DNA of 42,652 nt from NCBI GenBank assembly GCA_947074205.1, contig CAMTOQ010000026.1, positions 1-42,652 of the forward strand, read 5' to 3'. The stretch comes from an uncultured Bacteroides sp. (lineage in GTDB: Bacteria; Bacteroidota; Bacteroidia; Bacteroidales; Bacteroidaceae). This document shows, piece by piece, positions 1-8,709 of this stretch. Positions within the stretch are counted from its first letter, which is position 1; the number at the start of each line of letters is the position of its first letter. Position numbers and translations under genes: made by a program. The notes under the pieces are model-generated. The model was given only the letters and a program-made list of their open reading frames with translations. It ran no database searches and was not told the DNA's origin.

Positions 1-3000
1 CAGAATCTTTGGCAAGAAAGCGTGTGTTTAGCATGTCAAATGCTATAGAGGCATCTGCCATTACTTTGCCATCGAGCGTCAACTCTTTAAATTTACCATA
101 GAAATGTACATCGCCCGATACACGTCCTTTTAGCTCTTGCATAATAGACTCTGTATATTTCTCGATAAAATTGATTGATAGATTTTCTGCACTAATATTT
201 AAATCCAAACCCGAGTTCGGTGCAATAGGGTAGATGTATCCCTTAACCAAAGCATTGCTGATGCTATCTTCCTGTATGTGCCCATCGAGAAAGATTCCTT
301 TTGATTCGTTGTCCCAAGCGCCATATAGGTTAAGGTCGCCAAGTAGACCTTTGTTTAGTGCGAAGTCCTTTATCTCAAGTTGTGTCTCTAGTTTTGGATC
401 GTTAAATAGATGACGGGCATAGGCGGTGCCGGTAGCATCACCTTCAAAGCTTACATCATCCGTAACGTTTATAATATCGAAAACATAGCCTATATTGATA
501 TGGTTTAGGTTTAATTTTAAGAGACTAGCTGGGTCTTCCGATACTACTCCTTCGATATTAAGAAATCTCTCGCCCTGGGTGATGCTGAAATCATCGATCT
601 GAATATTCTTTGGTTCAATAGTAATCTGAGCAGGATGTATGTTCCAAATAGAATCGTTAATGATTACCGTTGTGGGTCGGATATCCACGGTGGTTTTTAA
701 TGATTTATCTTCCCTCTTTTCAAAAGCTGCATGTGCAGTGAGTTTTCCGCTATACGTGGCTTCTGCGCTGTTTCCCCAATTAAGATTAGTAAGGATGCAG
801 TTGTTTTCGGCAGTTGCAAGTAGCGCTATGTTCACAGAGCCGTTTCTTTTAAGTTGGGTCAATCGTACTTCGGTGTTGAAGGTACTGTCATTATTGTTGC
901 AGAGTATTACCCCCGATTCGTAGTATTTGTTGTTGTACTTGAATCTAGGAAGATGAGCACTTACTTCTATCTTATCCTTTTCGTCGTTTATGTACCCTTT
1001 TAAGCTGATTGGCTTATAAAGAAATAGTGGAATGTTGAACACAGTTGAGAGTAGTTCCGTATTCTCCACTTTGAGGTCAACTGTGAAGTTGTTGTGATTA
1101 GTGCGCGCCCGTTTAGGAAGCGGTATAAAAGTAGGCAAATAACGATGTAGTACACCCAAGAAGCTTGTAGGTATATCTTTGTACTTATATTGCCCGCTAA
1201 TTTTAGCGTTTATAAATTCCGAATTAATGATAATGCTGTTAATCTCTTTACTATGTGTAGCCTTTACGTTAAGGTTGTCTAGATAGTAATCCTTATCGGG
1301 CGAATTGTAAACAAAATCGTCTAAATTGATTTCTCCATTTAGGTTGTCGATGGAGTTTCCCTCAAAATTGGCTCGTAGATTCATAGAAAAGTCTGTGTCT
1401 ACATAGGCCGATGTTAGGTTGAGGTTGTGTGGCGCGAAATCTTTTATAGAAGCTGTAAAGTCGAAAGTAGGAATCTCTTGATTGAGATTGATAATACCGT
1501 CCAAATAGATAGAACCATTAGGGTCGTTAAGGGCTACATTTCCGTTGAATCCGCTACGGTTAAACCTACCGTCAAGTAGGATATCTTCATACCTATAATC
1601 CTTGAAGGTGAAAAATGATATAAGCCCATCAAGGCTGATGTCGGGTGTCTGTTTTTTGACATGCGATCCGTTGATGTGCATCTGAAATGCAGTTCCCCCT
1701 AGTTCTTTGTTGTTTAGGAGTTTTCCTAGCTGTAGCGAGTCGGTCTGGATAGTTCCGGAGTAGGAGAAACTAGCCGCCTCTTTGTTTGTGCTTACTTTAA
1801 TGTCAGTTTTTATAGCGCCTACATCGCTGCTAAGAGTCCCATAGGTCACTAAGTCTGAGAAGTAACCCGTAATTTCGCCCTTGAACGATACATCTCCAAG
1901 GTTGTTTGCAATTGATGGAGTCTTGCTTTCATCAGCAGCAAAGTTCTTCACTAAGAAATTGATACCTCGCTGGTTGATATAAAGCTCAGATACCTTTCCA
2001 AAGACGAAAGCTTCGTTAAATTGAGGTAACCCTTGTAAGAAAGCCTCGCACTTTAAGCGAAGAATATCTCCCGAGTGTATGTCTAGGTAGGGGCACTCTA
2101 TATTATTTACCTTACCGAACACCTCAAATTGTAGCTCAATGGGGTCTTGAAAATGCGACAAAGCGGTAGTAAAAGGCGCGATGTCGCTCGGCGTGAAGTA
2201 GGATGGCCCTGTTTTAACTTTGAATTGAACTTCCTCAGCAAAGTTGCTGAAGGACGCAAGGCTATCGTAGTTGCATTGCAGTGTATCAAGATTGAACGAT
2301 GAATTGGGAAGTTGCAGCGTGAAGTTGTCAATATTCATCTGCTTGTCGTTGGCTGTTAGTTTCAACCCAAGTTTGCGTATATCAAGTCCCGAAGCTTCTT
2401 CGATGCTGAGTCGCTTGATGACAGCATTGATAGAGTCGCTTGTAAAGGCTTTGAGTGATATGTTAGCAATAATATTTTGTATGTCGATGTGGTTGGCATT
2501 GAAACGACCCGGAGTTTCGGGGGCAGAAAGTAAATTATAGGCGATCTTCCCGCGGCGAATCAATATAGAGTTGATTCGGAGGTCAATGCTGCTGTTCGAC
2601 TCACTCTTTTCTTCCTTGGCAAAGGTGTCAATCAAGAATTGAAAGTTGGCTGGTGTCTCCGGATTTTCTTTGGATAGATTGATGTTGAAACCAAACAATT
2701 GCACATTGTTGATGCTGATTTTCCCGCCAAAGAGTGGAACGATGTCGAACTTTGCAGATAAACGGGTAATCTTTACTAGTTCGTCTCCTTTTTTGTCGTC
2801 CACGAGCAGATCGTCGATGATGACACGGTTAAGTAGCCCAATGTCAATTCGCTTAATCTGTACATTGGTGTCGAATAGTTGCGACAGCTCTTCGGCGACG
2901 AATGTAGCCACTCGTTGCTGAATGTAGGGGATATTCAACAGTAGGATAAGAGCAGCATATACTCCAATAATGCCCAGAATCCAACGTATAATTCTTCTAA

Positions 3001-3001
3001 T
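1..3001 (-). CDS. TamB/AsmA-like translocation and assembly module protein, C-terminus off the window
   Basis: One frame stays open on the minus strand from about 3031 to the window edge; I checked the phase near 2999, 1922 and 1, giving about 1000 codons without a stop. The product starts with a basic stretch and one membrane anchor (WILGIIGVYAALILLL), followed by NIPYIQQRVATFVAEELSQL. Long beta-rich repeats follow, of the kind found in AsmA/TamB proteins (for example IDIGLLNRVIIDDLLVDD). Such proteins span the periplasm and are thought to move lipid or help assemble outer-membrane proteins. The C-terminal DUF490 domain would lie beyond position 1. No ATG occurs in frame before the anchor: the frame is closed by TAA at 3034-3032. 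I set the start at ATT 3001, which gives an N-terminus beginning RRIIRWI; TTG at 2938 or a frameshift are alternatives. It is divergent from tsaD. The family call is firm, the start is not. Confidence 0.8.
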   Translation of the reverse strand, partial: MRRIIRWILGIIGVYAALILLLNIPYIQQRVATFVAEELSQLFDTNVQIKRIDIGLLNRVIIDDLLVDDKKGDELVKITRLSAKFDIVPLFGGKISINNVQLFGFNINLSKENPETPANFQFLIDTFAKEEKSESNSSIDLRINSILIRRGKIAYNLLSAPETPGRFNANHIDIQNIIANISLKAFTSDSINAVIKRLSIEEASGLDIRKLGLKLTANDKQMNIDNFTLQLPNSSFNLDTLQCNYDSLASFSNFAEEVQFKVKTGPSYFTPSDIAPFTTALSHFQDPIELQFEVFGKVNNIECPYLDIHSGDILRLKCEAFLQGLPQFNEAFVFGKVSELYINQRGINFLVKNFAADESKTPSIANNLGDVSFKGEITGYFSDLVTYGTLSSDVGAIKTDIKVSTNKEAASFSYSGTIQTDSLQLGKLLNNKELGGTAFQMHINGSHVKKQTPDISLDGLISFFTFKDYRYEDILLDGRFNRSGFNGNVALNDPNGSIYLDGIINLNQEIPTFDFTASIKDFAPHNLNLTSAYVDTDFSMNLRANFEGNSIDNLNGEINLDDFVYNSPDKDYYLDNLNVKATHSKEINSIIINSEFINAKISGQYKYKDIPTSFLGVLHRYLPTFIPLPKRARTNHNNFTVDLKVENTELLSTVFNIPLFLYKPISLKGYINDEKDKIEVSAHLPRFKYNNKYYESGVILCNNNDSTFNTEVRLTQLKRNGSVNIALLATAENNCILTNLNWGNSAEATYSGKLTAHAAFEKREDKSLKTTVDIRPTTVIINDSIWNIHPAQITIEPKNIQIDDFSITQGERFLNIEGVVSEDPASLLKLNLNHINIGYVFDIINVTDDVSFEGDATGTAYARHLFNDPKLETQLEIKDFALNKGLLGDLNLYGAWDNESKGIFLDGHIQEDSISNALVKGYIYPIAPNSGLDLNISAENLSINFIEKYTESIMQELKGRVSGDVHFYGKFKELTLDGKVMADASIAFDMLNTRFLAKDS

Positions 3002-3139
3002 CGCTTTGATTGAGTGTCTAGTTAATAGGGTTTATAAGAAAAAAGAGCTGCAGAATTAGTGATCTTCCACATGCGTTAAGAGTATGATAAACTATTTTAA
3101 AAAAGCTCTATCAACCCCTACTTTAAATACAAAAGCCAA

Positions 3140-3147
3140 CAAAAATA
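3140..3147 (-). promoter_or_regulatory. Candidate -7 element for the TamB-like gene
   Basis: The minus strand reads TATTTTTG, a match to the Bacteroides -7 consensus TAnnTTTG. It sits about 70 bases upstream of an ATG at 3072 and about 140 bases upstream of the preferred ATT start. The region is AT-rich, so a chance match is possible. Confidence 0.35.
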
Positions 3148-3181
3148 TAAAATAGTTCATTATCAATACTACTTTTATCAC

Positions 3182-3189
3182 TACTTTTG
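3182..3189 (+). promoter_or_regulatory. Candidate -7 element for tsaD
   Basis: TACTTTTG matches the Bacteroides -7 consensus TAnnTTTG and lies 26 bases before the tsaD ATG, which would give a very short leader. No clear -33 TTTG was seen at the usual spacing. Confidence 0.5.
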
Positions 3190-3215
3190 CATTCGTATAT
3201 TTCTAGAAACAATTT

Positions 3216-4235
3216 ATGAGTACTATAATATTGGGCATTGAGTCTTCGTGCGATGATACCTCGGCCTCAGTGATCAAAGATGGATTTTTGTTGTCTAATG
3301 TGGTGTCTAGCCAAGCTGTGCACGAGTCTTACGGTGGTGTAGTGCCCGAGTTGGCTTCGCGTGCGCATCAGCAAAATATTGTACCTGTGGTGCATGAAGC
3401 GTTGAAACGTGCAGGTGTGGCGAAAGAAGAACTTAGTGCGGTGGCCTTTACCCGTGGACCTGGTTTGATGGGTTCTCTGTTGGTTGGCGTCTCTTTTGCT
3501 AAAGGTTTTGCTCGTTCGCTCAATATTCCACTTGTCGATGTCAATCATCTCACAGGTCATGTGTTGGCACATTTCATTAAAGAAGAGGGCGCTGAGAATA
3601 CTCAGCCGGCTTATCCGTTTTTGTGTCTGTTGGTGTCGGGTGGTAACTCGCAGATCATTCTAGTGAAAAACTATAATGATATGGAGATATTGGGTCAGAC
3701 TATCGACGATGCTGCTGGTGAGGCTATTGATAAATGCTCTAAGGTGATGGGCTTGGGATATCCGGGTGGTCCTATTATCGATCGCTTGGCGCGTCAAGGT
3801 AATCCTAAGGCTTATACTTTTAGTAAGCCACATATCAAAGGTTTAGATTATAGTTTTAGTGGATTGAAAACATCATTCTTATACTCTTTGCGCGATTGGC
3901 TAAAGGAAGATCCTGACTTTATCGAAAACCATAAAGAGGATTTGGCTGCTTCGCTCGAGGCTACAGTGGTAGATATACTGATGGACAAATTGCGCAAGGC
4001 TGCTAAAGAGTATGGTATAAAAGAGGTGGCTGTTGCCGGTGGTGTTTCTGCAAATACAGGGCTCCGCAATGCCTTTCACGATCATGCAAAGCGCTTTGGT
4101 TGGAATGTGTATATTCCTAAGTTTGGTTATACTACTGACAATGCGGCTATGATCGCAATGAATGGTTACTTTAAATATTTAGATAATGATTTTTGTCCTA
4201 TAGAGTTGCCCGCATTCTCGCGTGTTACACTATAG
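3216..4235 (+). CDS. tsaD: tRNA N6-adenosine threonylcarbamoyltransferase TsaD
   Basis: TsaD transfers the threonylcarbamoyl group from TsaC product to A37 of ANN-decoding tRNAs (t6A), working with TsaB and TsaE in the cytoplasm. The 339-residue product has the usual length and starts with the family N-terminus (ILGIESSCDDTSAS). The metal-binding HxxxH is present as H111 and H115 (VNHLTGH). Other conserved motifs are LVSGGNSQI, the GYPGGP loop, AGGVSANTGLR and the C-terminal metal ligand region YTTDNAAMIA. The ATG at 3216 is preceded by a -7 promoter element. cinA follows after 18 bases, so the two are probably co-transcribed. Nothing unusual was seen. Confidence 0.97.
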   Translation: MSTIILGIESSCDDTSASVIKDGFLLSNVVSSQAVHESYGGVVPELASRAHQQNIVPVVHEALKRAGVAKEELSAVAFTRGPGLMGSLLVGVSFAKGFARSLNIPLVDVNHLTGHVLAHFIKEEGAENTQPAYPFLCLLVSGGNSQIILVKNYNDMEILGQTIDDAAGEAIDKCSKVMGLGYPGGPIIDRLARQGNPKAYTFSKPHIKGLDYSFSGLKTSFLYSLRDWLKEDPDFIENHKEDLAASLEATVVDILMDKLRKAAKEYGIKEVAVAGGVSANTGLRNAFHDHAKRFGWNVYIPKFGYTTDNAAMIAMNGYFKYLDNDFCPIELPAFSRVTL

Positions 4236-4253
4236 TATATATATGGTATAGTG

Positions 4254-5483
4254 ATGCTGGTTCAAATAATAACGATTGGCGATGAGTTGCTGATTGGTCA
4301 AGTAGTCGATACTAATTCCGCTTGGATGGGTAGGACACTCAATGATATTGGTGCGGAAGTCTCTCGAATAGTATCTGTTCGTGATCGCCACGAGGAAATA
4401 TTAGGTGCTATTAATGAGGCAATGGCTACTGCCGATGTAGTTCTGGTAACAGGTGGCTTAGGGCCCACAAAAGATGATATAACTAAGCAGGCCCTTTGCG
4501 ACTACTTTGAGACTAAGCTGATTTTTAGTGAGTCTGTTTTCGAGAACGTTAAGCGTTTGCTCGCCAATAGAGTCCCCATGAATCAACTAAATAAAGATCA
4601 GGCATTAGTGCCTGAAAGTTGTACGGTGATCAATAATAGAGTGGGTACAGCTCCGGTAAGCTGGTTCGAAAGAGAAGGTAAGATCTTGGTATCTATGCCG
4701 GGTGTACCTCAAGAGATGAAGGTGGTGATGACCGAAGAGGTGCTGCCTCGCTTGCAAAAGCTTTCTAGTGTGGAGCCATTGATGCATCGTACATTCTGGG
4801 TAAAAAATTATCCGGAATCGGTTTTGGCCGAAACTTTAACGGAATGGGAATCTCAACTTCCTGACTCTATCCGATTGGCTTATCTGCCTAATGCAGGAAT
4901 TATCCGCTTGCGTATGACCGCGCGAGGTGATGCCGGAGAAATTGCTCGACAATTAGAAGATGAGTCTGTCAAACTATATAATTTATTGGCAAAGGATATA
5001 ATTGCCGAAGGCGAAACATCGCTCGAGAAGATTGTCGGAGATGCTTTAAAACAGAAAGGGTTGACTGTTGCAACTGCCGAAAGTTGTACCGGTGGTAGTG
5101 TGGCTGCTCGCATAACTTCTGTTCCAGGTAGTTCCGAATATTTCAAAGGAGCGATTGTGGCTTATGCCAACGAAGTGAAAACAAACCTTCTTGGAGTATC
5201 CGAAAAACTGTTGGCCGAATGTGGGGCAGTGAGCGAAGAAGTGGTGCGAGCAATGGCTCTAGGCGCAATGAAAGCGTTAGGAACCGATTGTGCTGTTGCT
5301 ACTTCGGGAGTAGCTGGTCCTGGAGGGGGAACCGAACAAAAACCGGTTGGTACTGTTTGGATTGCTGTAGCCAATAAAGATGAAGTGAGAACCTTTAAAC
5401 AGGTTTCTGATAGAGGTCGAGAGATGAATATAGGGCGTGCTGGCAATAATGCTTTGTTATTACTAGTGGAACTCTTAAGTTAG
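4254..5483 (+). CDS. cinA: CinA family protein (MoCF domain plus nicotinamide-nucleotide amidase domain)
   Basis: The N-terminal half (about residues 3-170) is a molybdopterin-binding-like MoCF domain, with [18 protein letters not shown] and [13 protein letters not shown]. The C-terminal 160 residues form the CinA_C/PncC domain, with [10 protein letters not shown] and [17 protein letters not shown]. In this family the C-terminal domain deamidates nicotinamide mononucleotide, and the N-terminal domain has been linked to ADP-ribose pyrophosphatase activity, so it serves NAD salvage. The full length of 409 residues is typical for the two-domain form. GTG at 4251 precedes ATG at 4254; I chose ATG because it gives the usual short N-terminus. 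The gene is 18 bases downstream of tsaD and likely shares its transcript. Confidence 0.94.
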   Translation: MLVQIITIGDELLIGQVVDTNSAWMGRTLNDIGAEVSRIVSVRDRHEEILGAINEAMATADVVLVTGGLGPTKDDITKQALCDYFETKLIFSESVFENVKRLLANRVPMNQLNKDQALVPESCTVINNRVGTAPVSWFEREGKILVSMPGVPQEMKVVMTEEVLPRLQKLSSVEPLMHRTFWVKNYPESVLAETLTEWESQLPDSIRLAYLPNAGIIRLRMTARGDAGEIARQLEDESVKLYNLLAKDIIAEGETSLEKIVGDALKQKGLTVATAESCTGGSVAARITSVPGSSEYFKGAIVAYANEVKTNLLGVSEKLLAECGAVSEEVVRAMALGAMKALGTDCAVATSGVAGPGGGTEQKPVGTVWIAVANKDEVRTFKQVSDRGREMNIGRAGNNALLLLVELLS

Positions 5484-5520
5484 GAAAAACAGATAGTTAG
5501 GTTAAAAAACAGGTTGATTA

Positions 5521-5552
5521 TTTGTTTATTCCATGCAAAAGTGTTTACTTTG
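5521..5552 (+). promoter_or_regulatory. Promoter for the rpmB-rpmG-bL38 operon
   Basis: TTTG at 5521-5524 and TTACTTTG at 5545-5552 are separated by 20 bases. This is the Bacteroides -33/-7 arrangement with one mismatch to TAnnTTTG. The leader to the rpmB ATG would be about 40 bases. This is the clearest two-part promoter in the window. Confidence 0.6.
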
Positions 5553-5602
5553 CACGCTGTTTTGAAAGAGATATAGAATAAAACTATAAAAATAAGATAG
5601 AA

Positions 5603-5863
5603 ATGTCGAAGATTTGTCAAATTACCGGAAAGAAAGCCATGATTGGCAACAATGTTTCACACTCAAAAAGACGTACTAAAAGAACGTTTGATGTGAACTT
5701 GTTTAACAAGAAGTTCTATTATGTAGAACAAGACTGCTGGATCAGCTTGAGCCTTAGTGCTGCTGGTTTGCGCGTGATTAATAAAAAAGGATTAGATGCG
5801 GCGTTGACTGATGCAGTGAACAAAGGATTTTGTGATTGGAGAACTATTAAAGTAATAGGTTAA
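5603..5863 (+). CDS. rpmB: 50S ribosomal protein bL28
   Basis: The 86-residue basic protein begins [20 protein letters not shown] and continues with [19 protein letters not shown], the L28 signature. The conserved [20 protein letters not shown] block follows. It is a structural protein of the large ribosomal subunit. It heads a three-gene ribosomal operon: rpmG begins 16 bases after its stop. Length and motifs are normal. Confidence 0.98.
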   Translation: MSKICQITGKKAMIGNNVSHSKRRTKRTFDVNLFNKKFYYVEQDCWISLSLSAAGLRVINKKGLDAALTDAVNKGFCDWRTIKVIG

Positions 5864-5879
5864 GAAGGAGAAACTAATT

Positions 5880-6068
5880 ATGGCAAAAAAAGCAAAAGGT
5901 AATAGAGTACAAGTGATTCTGGAATGTACAGAACACAAAGAAAGCGGTATGCCGGGAACTTCTCGTTACATTACAACGAAGAACAGAAAGAATACTACAG
6001 ATAGACTTGAATTGAAGAAATACAATCCTATCTTGAAAAGAGTAACAGTACATAAAGAAATTAAATAA
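5880..6068 (+). CDS. rpmG: 50S ribosomal protein bL33
   Basis: The 62-residue basic protein has the L33 motifs [27 protein letters not shown] and [12 protein letters not shown]. Only one cysteine is present, so this is the C-minus form without the paired CxxC zinc ligands. It lies between rpmB and the bL38 gene with short spacers, consistent with one transcript and co-assembly into the large subunit. Confidence 0.97.
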   Translation: MAKKAKGNRVQVILECTEHKESGMPGTSRYITTKNRKNTTDRLELKKYNPILKRVTVHKEIK

Positions 6069-6078
6069 GATATAACCC

Positions 6079-6237
6079 ATGGCAAAGAAGACAGTAGCAA
6101 GTTTGCAAGACGGTAACAAAGAAGGCCGCTCTTATACTAAGGTTATCAAGATGGTGAAGTCTCCTAAAACTGGTGCTTACACTTTTGATGAGCAGATGGT
6201 ACCTAACGAAAAAGTTCAAGACTTTTTCAAAAAATAA
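6079..6237 (+). CDS. Bacteroidota-specific ribosomal protein bL38 (DUF4295)
   Basis: A 52-codon frame starts at ATG 6079, 10 bases after rpmG, and ends with TAA at 6235-6237. The product starts MAKKTVASLQDGNKEGRSY, is lysine-rich and ends KVQDFFKK. From memory, this family was annotated DUF4295 and later recognised as ribosomal protein bL38 in a Flavobacterium ribosome structure. Its place directly behind rpmB and rpmG, with a strong terminator 34 bases later, supports a ribosomal role. It is shorter than common gene-calling cut-offs and easily missed. The family call rests on recalled sequence and gene order. Confidence 0.9.
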   Translation: MAKKTVASLQDGNKEGRSYTKVIKMVKSPKTGAYTFDEQMVPNEKVQDFFKK

Positions 6238-6270
6238 TAGATGAATATATACTCATCCACAATACTATGA

Positions 6271-6306
6271 AGTCCCTTATTGACAAACAATAAGGGGCTT
6301 TTTTTT
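6271..6306 (+). terminator. Intrinsic terminator of the ribosomal operon
   Basis: Arms at 6271-6282 and 6288-6299 pair over 12 bp (AGTCCCTTATTG with CAATAAGGGGCT, one G-U pair) around a five-base loop. A run of eight T follows. It ends the rpmB-rpmG-bL38 transcript. Confidence 0.9.
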
Positions 6307-6339
6307 GTTTATTTCTATTAATTAATCGAGCCTTTGTTC

Positions 6340-6347
6340 TATCTTTG
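6340..6347 (+). promoter_or_regulatory. Candidate -7 element for ftsY-rimO
   Basis: TATCTTTG matches TAnnTTTG exactly and lies 33 bases before the ftsY ATG, just after the preceding terminator. No good -33 TTTG was found at 19-21 bases upstream. Confidence 0.55.
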
Positions 6348-6380
6348 TAGAATTAAGTATCATAGTAATAAATTGTTGTC

Positions 6381-7337
6381 ATGGGATTTTTTAATTTCTT
6401 CTCAAAAGAAAAAAAGGAAACTTTAGATAAAGGATTATCTAAGACAAAAGAGAGTGTATTTAAAAAGATTGCACGCGCTGTCGCTGGTAAGTCTAAAGTG
6501 GATGATGAAGTTTTGGACAACCTTGAAGAGGTGCTCATCACCTCTGACGTTGGTGTAGAGACTACACTGAAAATCATCAAGAGAATTGAAAAAAGAGCTG
6601 CGGAAGACAAGTATGTCAATACGCAAGAATTAAATAAACTACTTCGCGATGAAATAGCTTCGCTACTTACCGAGAATAACTCGGATAGTGTGGAAGACTT
6701 CTCTTTGCCTAATGCCAAGAAACCTTACGTAATTATGGTTGTAGGTGTCAATGGTGTAGGAAAAACTACTACTATTGGTAAATTGGCTTATCAGTTTAAA
6801 AAAGCTGGCAAGAAGGTTTATCTTGGTGCTGCCGATACCTTCCGTGCTGCTGCTGTAGAGCAGTTGGTCATTTGGGGAGAACGCGTAGGTGTGCCTGTGA
6901 TACATCAAAAGATGGGTTCAGACCCAGCCTCTGTTGCATTTGATACCCTTAACTCTGCTGTGGCCAATGATGCTGATGTGGTGATTATTGACACTGCTGG
7001 ACGTCTACACAACAAAGTGGGCTTGATGAACGAGCTGACTAAGATTAAGAATGTGATGAAGAAGGTATTGCCCGATGCTCCTGATGAAGTGTTATTAGTT
7101 CTAGATGGATCTACCGGACAAAATGCTTTTGAGCAGGCAAAACAGTTTACGCTTGCCACTGAGGTAAGCGCAATGGCCATCACTAAACTTGATGGTACTG
7201 CCAAAGGTGGGGTAGTTATAGGAATTTCAGACCAATTTAAAATTCCTGTGAAGTATATTGGTTTGGGCGAAGGTATGGAAGATTTACAACTCTTCCAAAA
7301 GGATGAATTTGTGAAGTCGCTGTTTGGAGAAGAATAA
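6381..7337 (+). CDS. ftsY: Signal recognition particle receptor FtsY
   Basis: FtsY is the membrane-associated GTPase that docks the Ffh-ribosome complex at the translocon. The 318-residue protein has a short N-terminal region (GFFNFFSKEKKETL) instead of the long acidic A domain of Escherichia coli, then the helical N domain and the GTPase G domain. GTPase motifs are GVNGVGKTTTIGKLA, DTFRAAAVEQL, DTAGR, TKLDGTAKGG and GLGEGMEDL. Its TAA stop shares one base with the ATG of rimO (TAATG), which points to translational coupling. Confidence 0.97.
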   Translation: MGFFNFFSKEKKETLDKGLSKTKESVFKKIARAVAGKSKVDDEVLDNLEEVLITSDVGVETTLKIIKRIEKRAAEDKYVNTQELNKLLRDEIASLLTENNSDSVEDFSLPNAKKPYVIMVVGVNGVGKTTTIGKLAYQFKKAGKKVYLGAADTFRAAAVEQLVIWGERVGVPVIHQKMGSDPASVAFDTLNSAVANDADVVIIDTAGRLHNKVGLMNELTKIKNVMKKVLPDAPDEVLLVLDGSTGQNAFEQAKQFTLATEVSAMAITKLDGTAKGGVVIGISDQFKIPVKYIGLGEGMEDLQLFQKDEFVKSLFGEE

Positions 7338-8632
7338 TGAAAAAGAAAAAAATAGATATTATCACACTGGGTTGCTCAAAGAATCTTGTTGATTCGGAAC
7401 AACTCATTAAGCAATTCGAGGCGAAAGGCTACGAGGTGAAACATGATCCCGAGAAGCCTGAAGGTGATATTGCTGTTATCAATACTTGTGGTTTTATTGG
7501 CGATGCAAAAGAGGAATCTATCAATATGATTCTAGAATTTGCACAAGCCAAAGAGGAAGGTGATCTTGAAAGACTTTATGTTATGGGATGTCTTTCTGAA
7601 AGATATCTGCAAGAACTCGCCGAAGAGATCCCTCAGGTTGATAAGTTCTATGGTAAATTCAACTGGAAAGAGTTGATGGCCGAACTAGGTGAATCGTATC
7701 AAGAAGGACTTCGCAACGAACGTTCGATTACGACACCTGCTCACTATGCTTATATTAAAATTTCAGAAGGTTGTGATAGAAAGTGCTCTTACTGTGCTAT
7801 TCCTATCATTACCGGTAAACATACATCTCGTCCGATGGATGAGATTGTGGAAGAGGTGAAAAACCTAGTTGCGCAAGGGGTGAAAGAATTCCAAATTATT
7901 GCACAAGAATTGACCTATTATGGTGTGGACTTGTACAACAAGCAGGCGCTTCCTGAGCTTATTGAACGTATCTCTGATGTTCCCGGTGTAGAGTGGATTC
8001 GTTTGCACTATGCTTATCCGGCTCACTTCCCAGAAGACTTATTGAGAGTGATGCGTGAACGCGATAATGTGTGCAAATATATGGATATTGCTTTGCAACA
8101 TATCAGCGATAACATGTTGTCTAAGATGCGCCGTCATGTAACTAGACAGCAAACTTATGATCTTATTGAGAAGTTCCGCAAAGAGGTTCCAGGAATTCAT
8201 CTGCGCACTACTTTGATGGTTGGTCATCCAGGTGAGACTGAGCAAGATTTTGAAGAGCTAAAAGAGTTTGTTCGCACCGCTCGTTTCGATCGTATGGGGG
8301 CTTTTGCTTACTCCGAAGAGGAAGGAACTTATGCCGCTGAAGCGTACGAAGACGATATCGAGGATGAAGTGAAGCAACAACGTCTTAGCGAATTGATGGA
8401 TATCCAACAAGGCATTTCTGCTGAAATTAGTGCATTGAAGGTAGGTAAGACTTTGAAGGTTATTATCGACAGAGTAGAAGGCGATTACTACATTGGTCGT
8501 ACGGAGTTTGACTCGCCCGAAGTGGATCCTGAGGTATTGATTGCCCGCTCACAAGGCGAACTTACTATCGGTGAGTTCTACGAAGTGAAGGTGACTGATG
8601 CTGATGACTTCGATCTTTACGCAACGCTTTAA
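7337..8632 (+). CDS. rimO: Ribosomal protein uS12 methylthiotransferase RimO
   Basis: RimO is a radical SAM enzyme that adds a methylthio group to an aspartate of ribosomal protein uS12. The N-terminal UPF0004 domain has cluster cysteines C13 (LGCSKNLVDSE), C51 (NTCGFIGDA) and C85 (MGCLSERY). The radical SAM cluster is C146, C150 and C153 (GCDRKCSYCAIP). The last 70 residues form the TRAM domain (VGKTLKVIIDRVEGDYYIG). The 431-residue length is normal. It overlaps ftsY by one base. The three N-terminal cysteines and the LGCSKN motif fit RimO rather than MiaB or MtaB. Confidence 0.96.
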   Translation: MKKKKIDIITLGCSKNLVDSEQLIKQFEAKGYEVKHDPEKPEGDIAVINTCGFIGDAKEESINMILEFAQAKEEGDLERLYVMGCLSERYLQELAEEIPQVDKFYGKFNWKELMAELGESYQEGLRNERSITTPAHYAYIKISEGCDRKCSYCAIPIITGKHTSRPMDEIVEEVKNLVAQGVKEFQIIAQELTYYGVDLYNKQALPELIERISDVPGVEWIRLHYAYPAHFPEDLLRVMRERDNVCKYMDIALQHISDNMLSKMRRHVTRQQTYDLIEKFRKEVPGIHLRTTLMVGHPGETEQDFEELKEFVRTARFDRMGAFAYSEEEGTYAAEAYEDDIEDEVKQQRLSELMDIQQGISAEISALKVGKTLKVIIDRVEGDYYIGRTEFDSPEVDPEVLIARSQGELTIGEFYEVKVTDADDFDLYATL

Positions 8633-8655
8633 AGAAAAAAGGCAACTAATCATAT

Positions 8656-8689
8656 AATCCCTGCAAGAGCATCTACTTTTGCAGGGATT
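8656..8689. terminator. Hairpin between convergent rimO and SGNH hydrolase genes
   Basis: AATCCCTGCAA (8656-8666) and TTGCAGGGATT (8679-8689) form an 11 bp stem around a 12-base loop. A T-rich flank follows on the plus strand. It sits between convergent genes, so it may stop transcription from both sides. Confidence 0.7.
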
Positions 8690-8709
8690 TCTGTATCTAT
8701 CACATTGGA

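Noticed and set aside
6353..6718. Minus-strand open frame of 121 codons
   Set aside because: It is antisense to ftsY and rich in Ser/Leu from complementing Glu/Lys codons.
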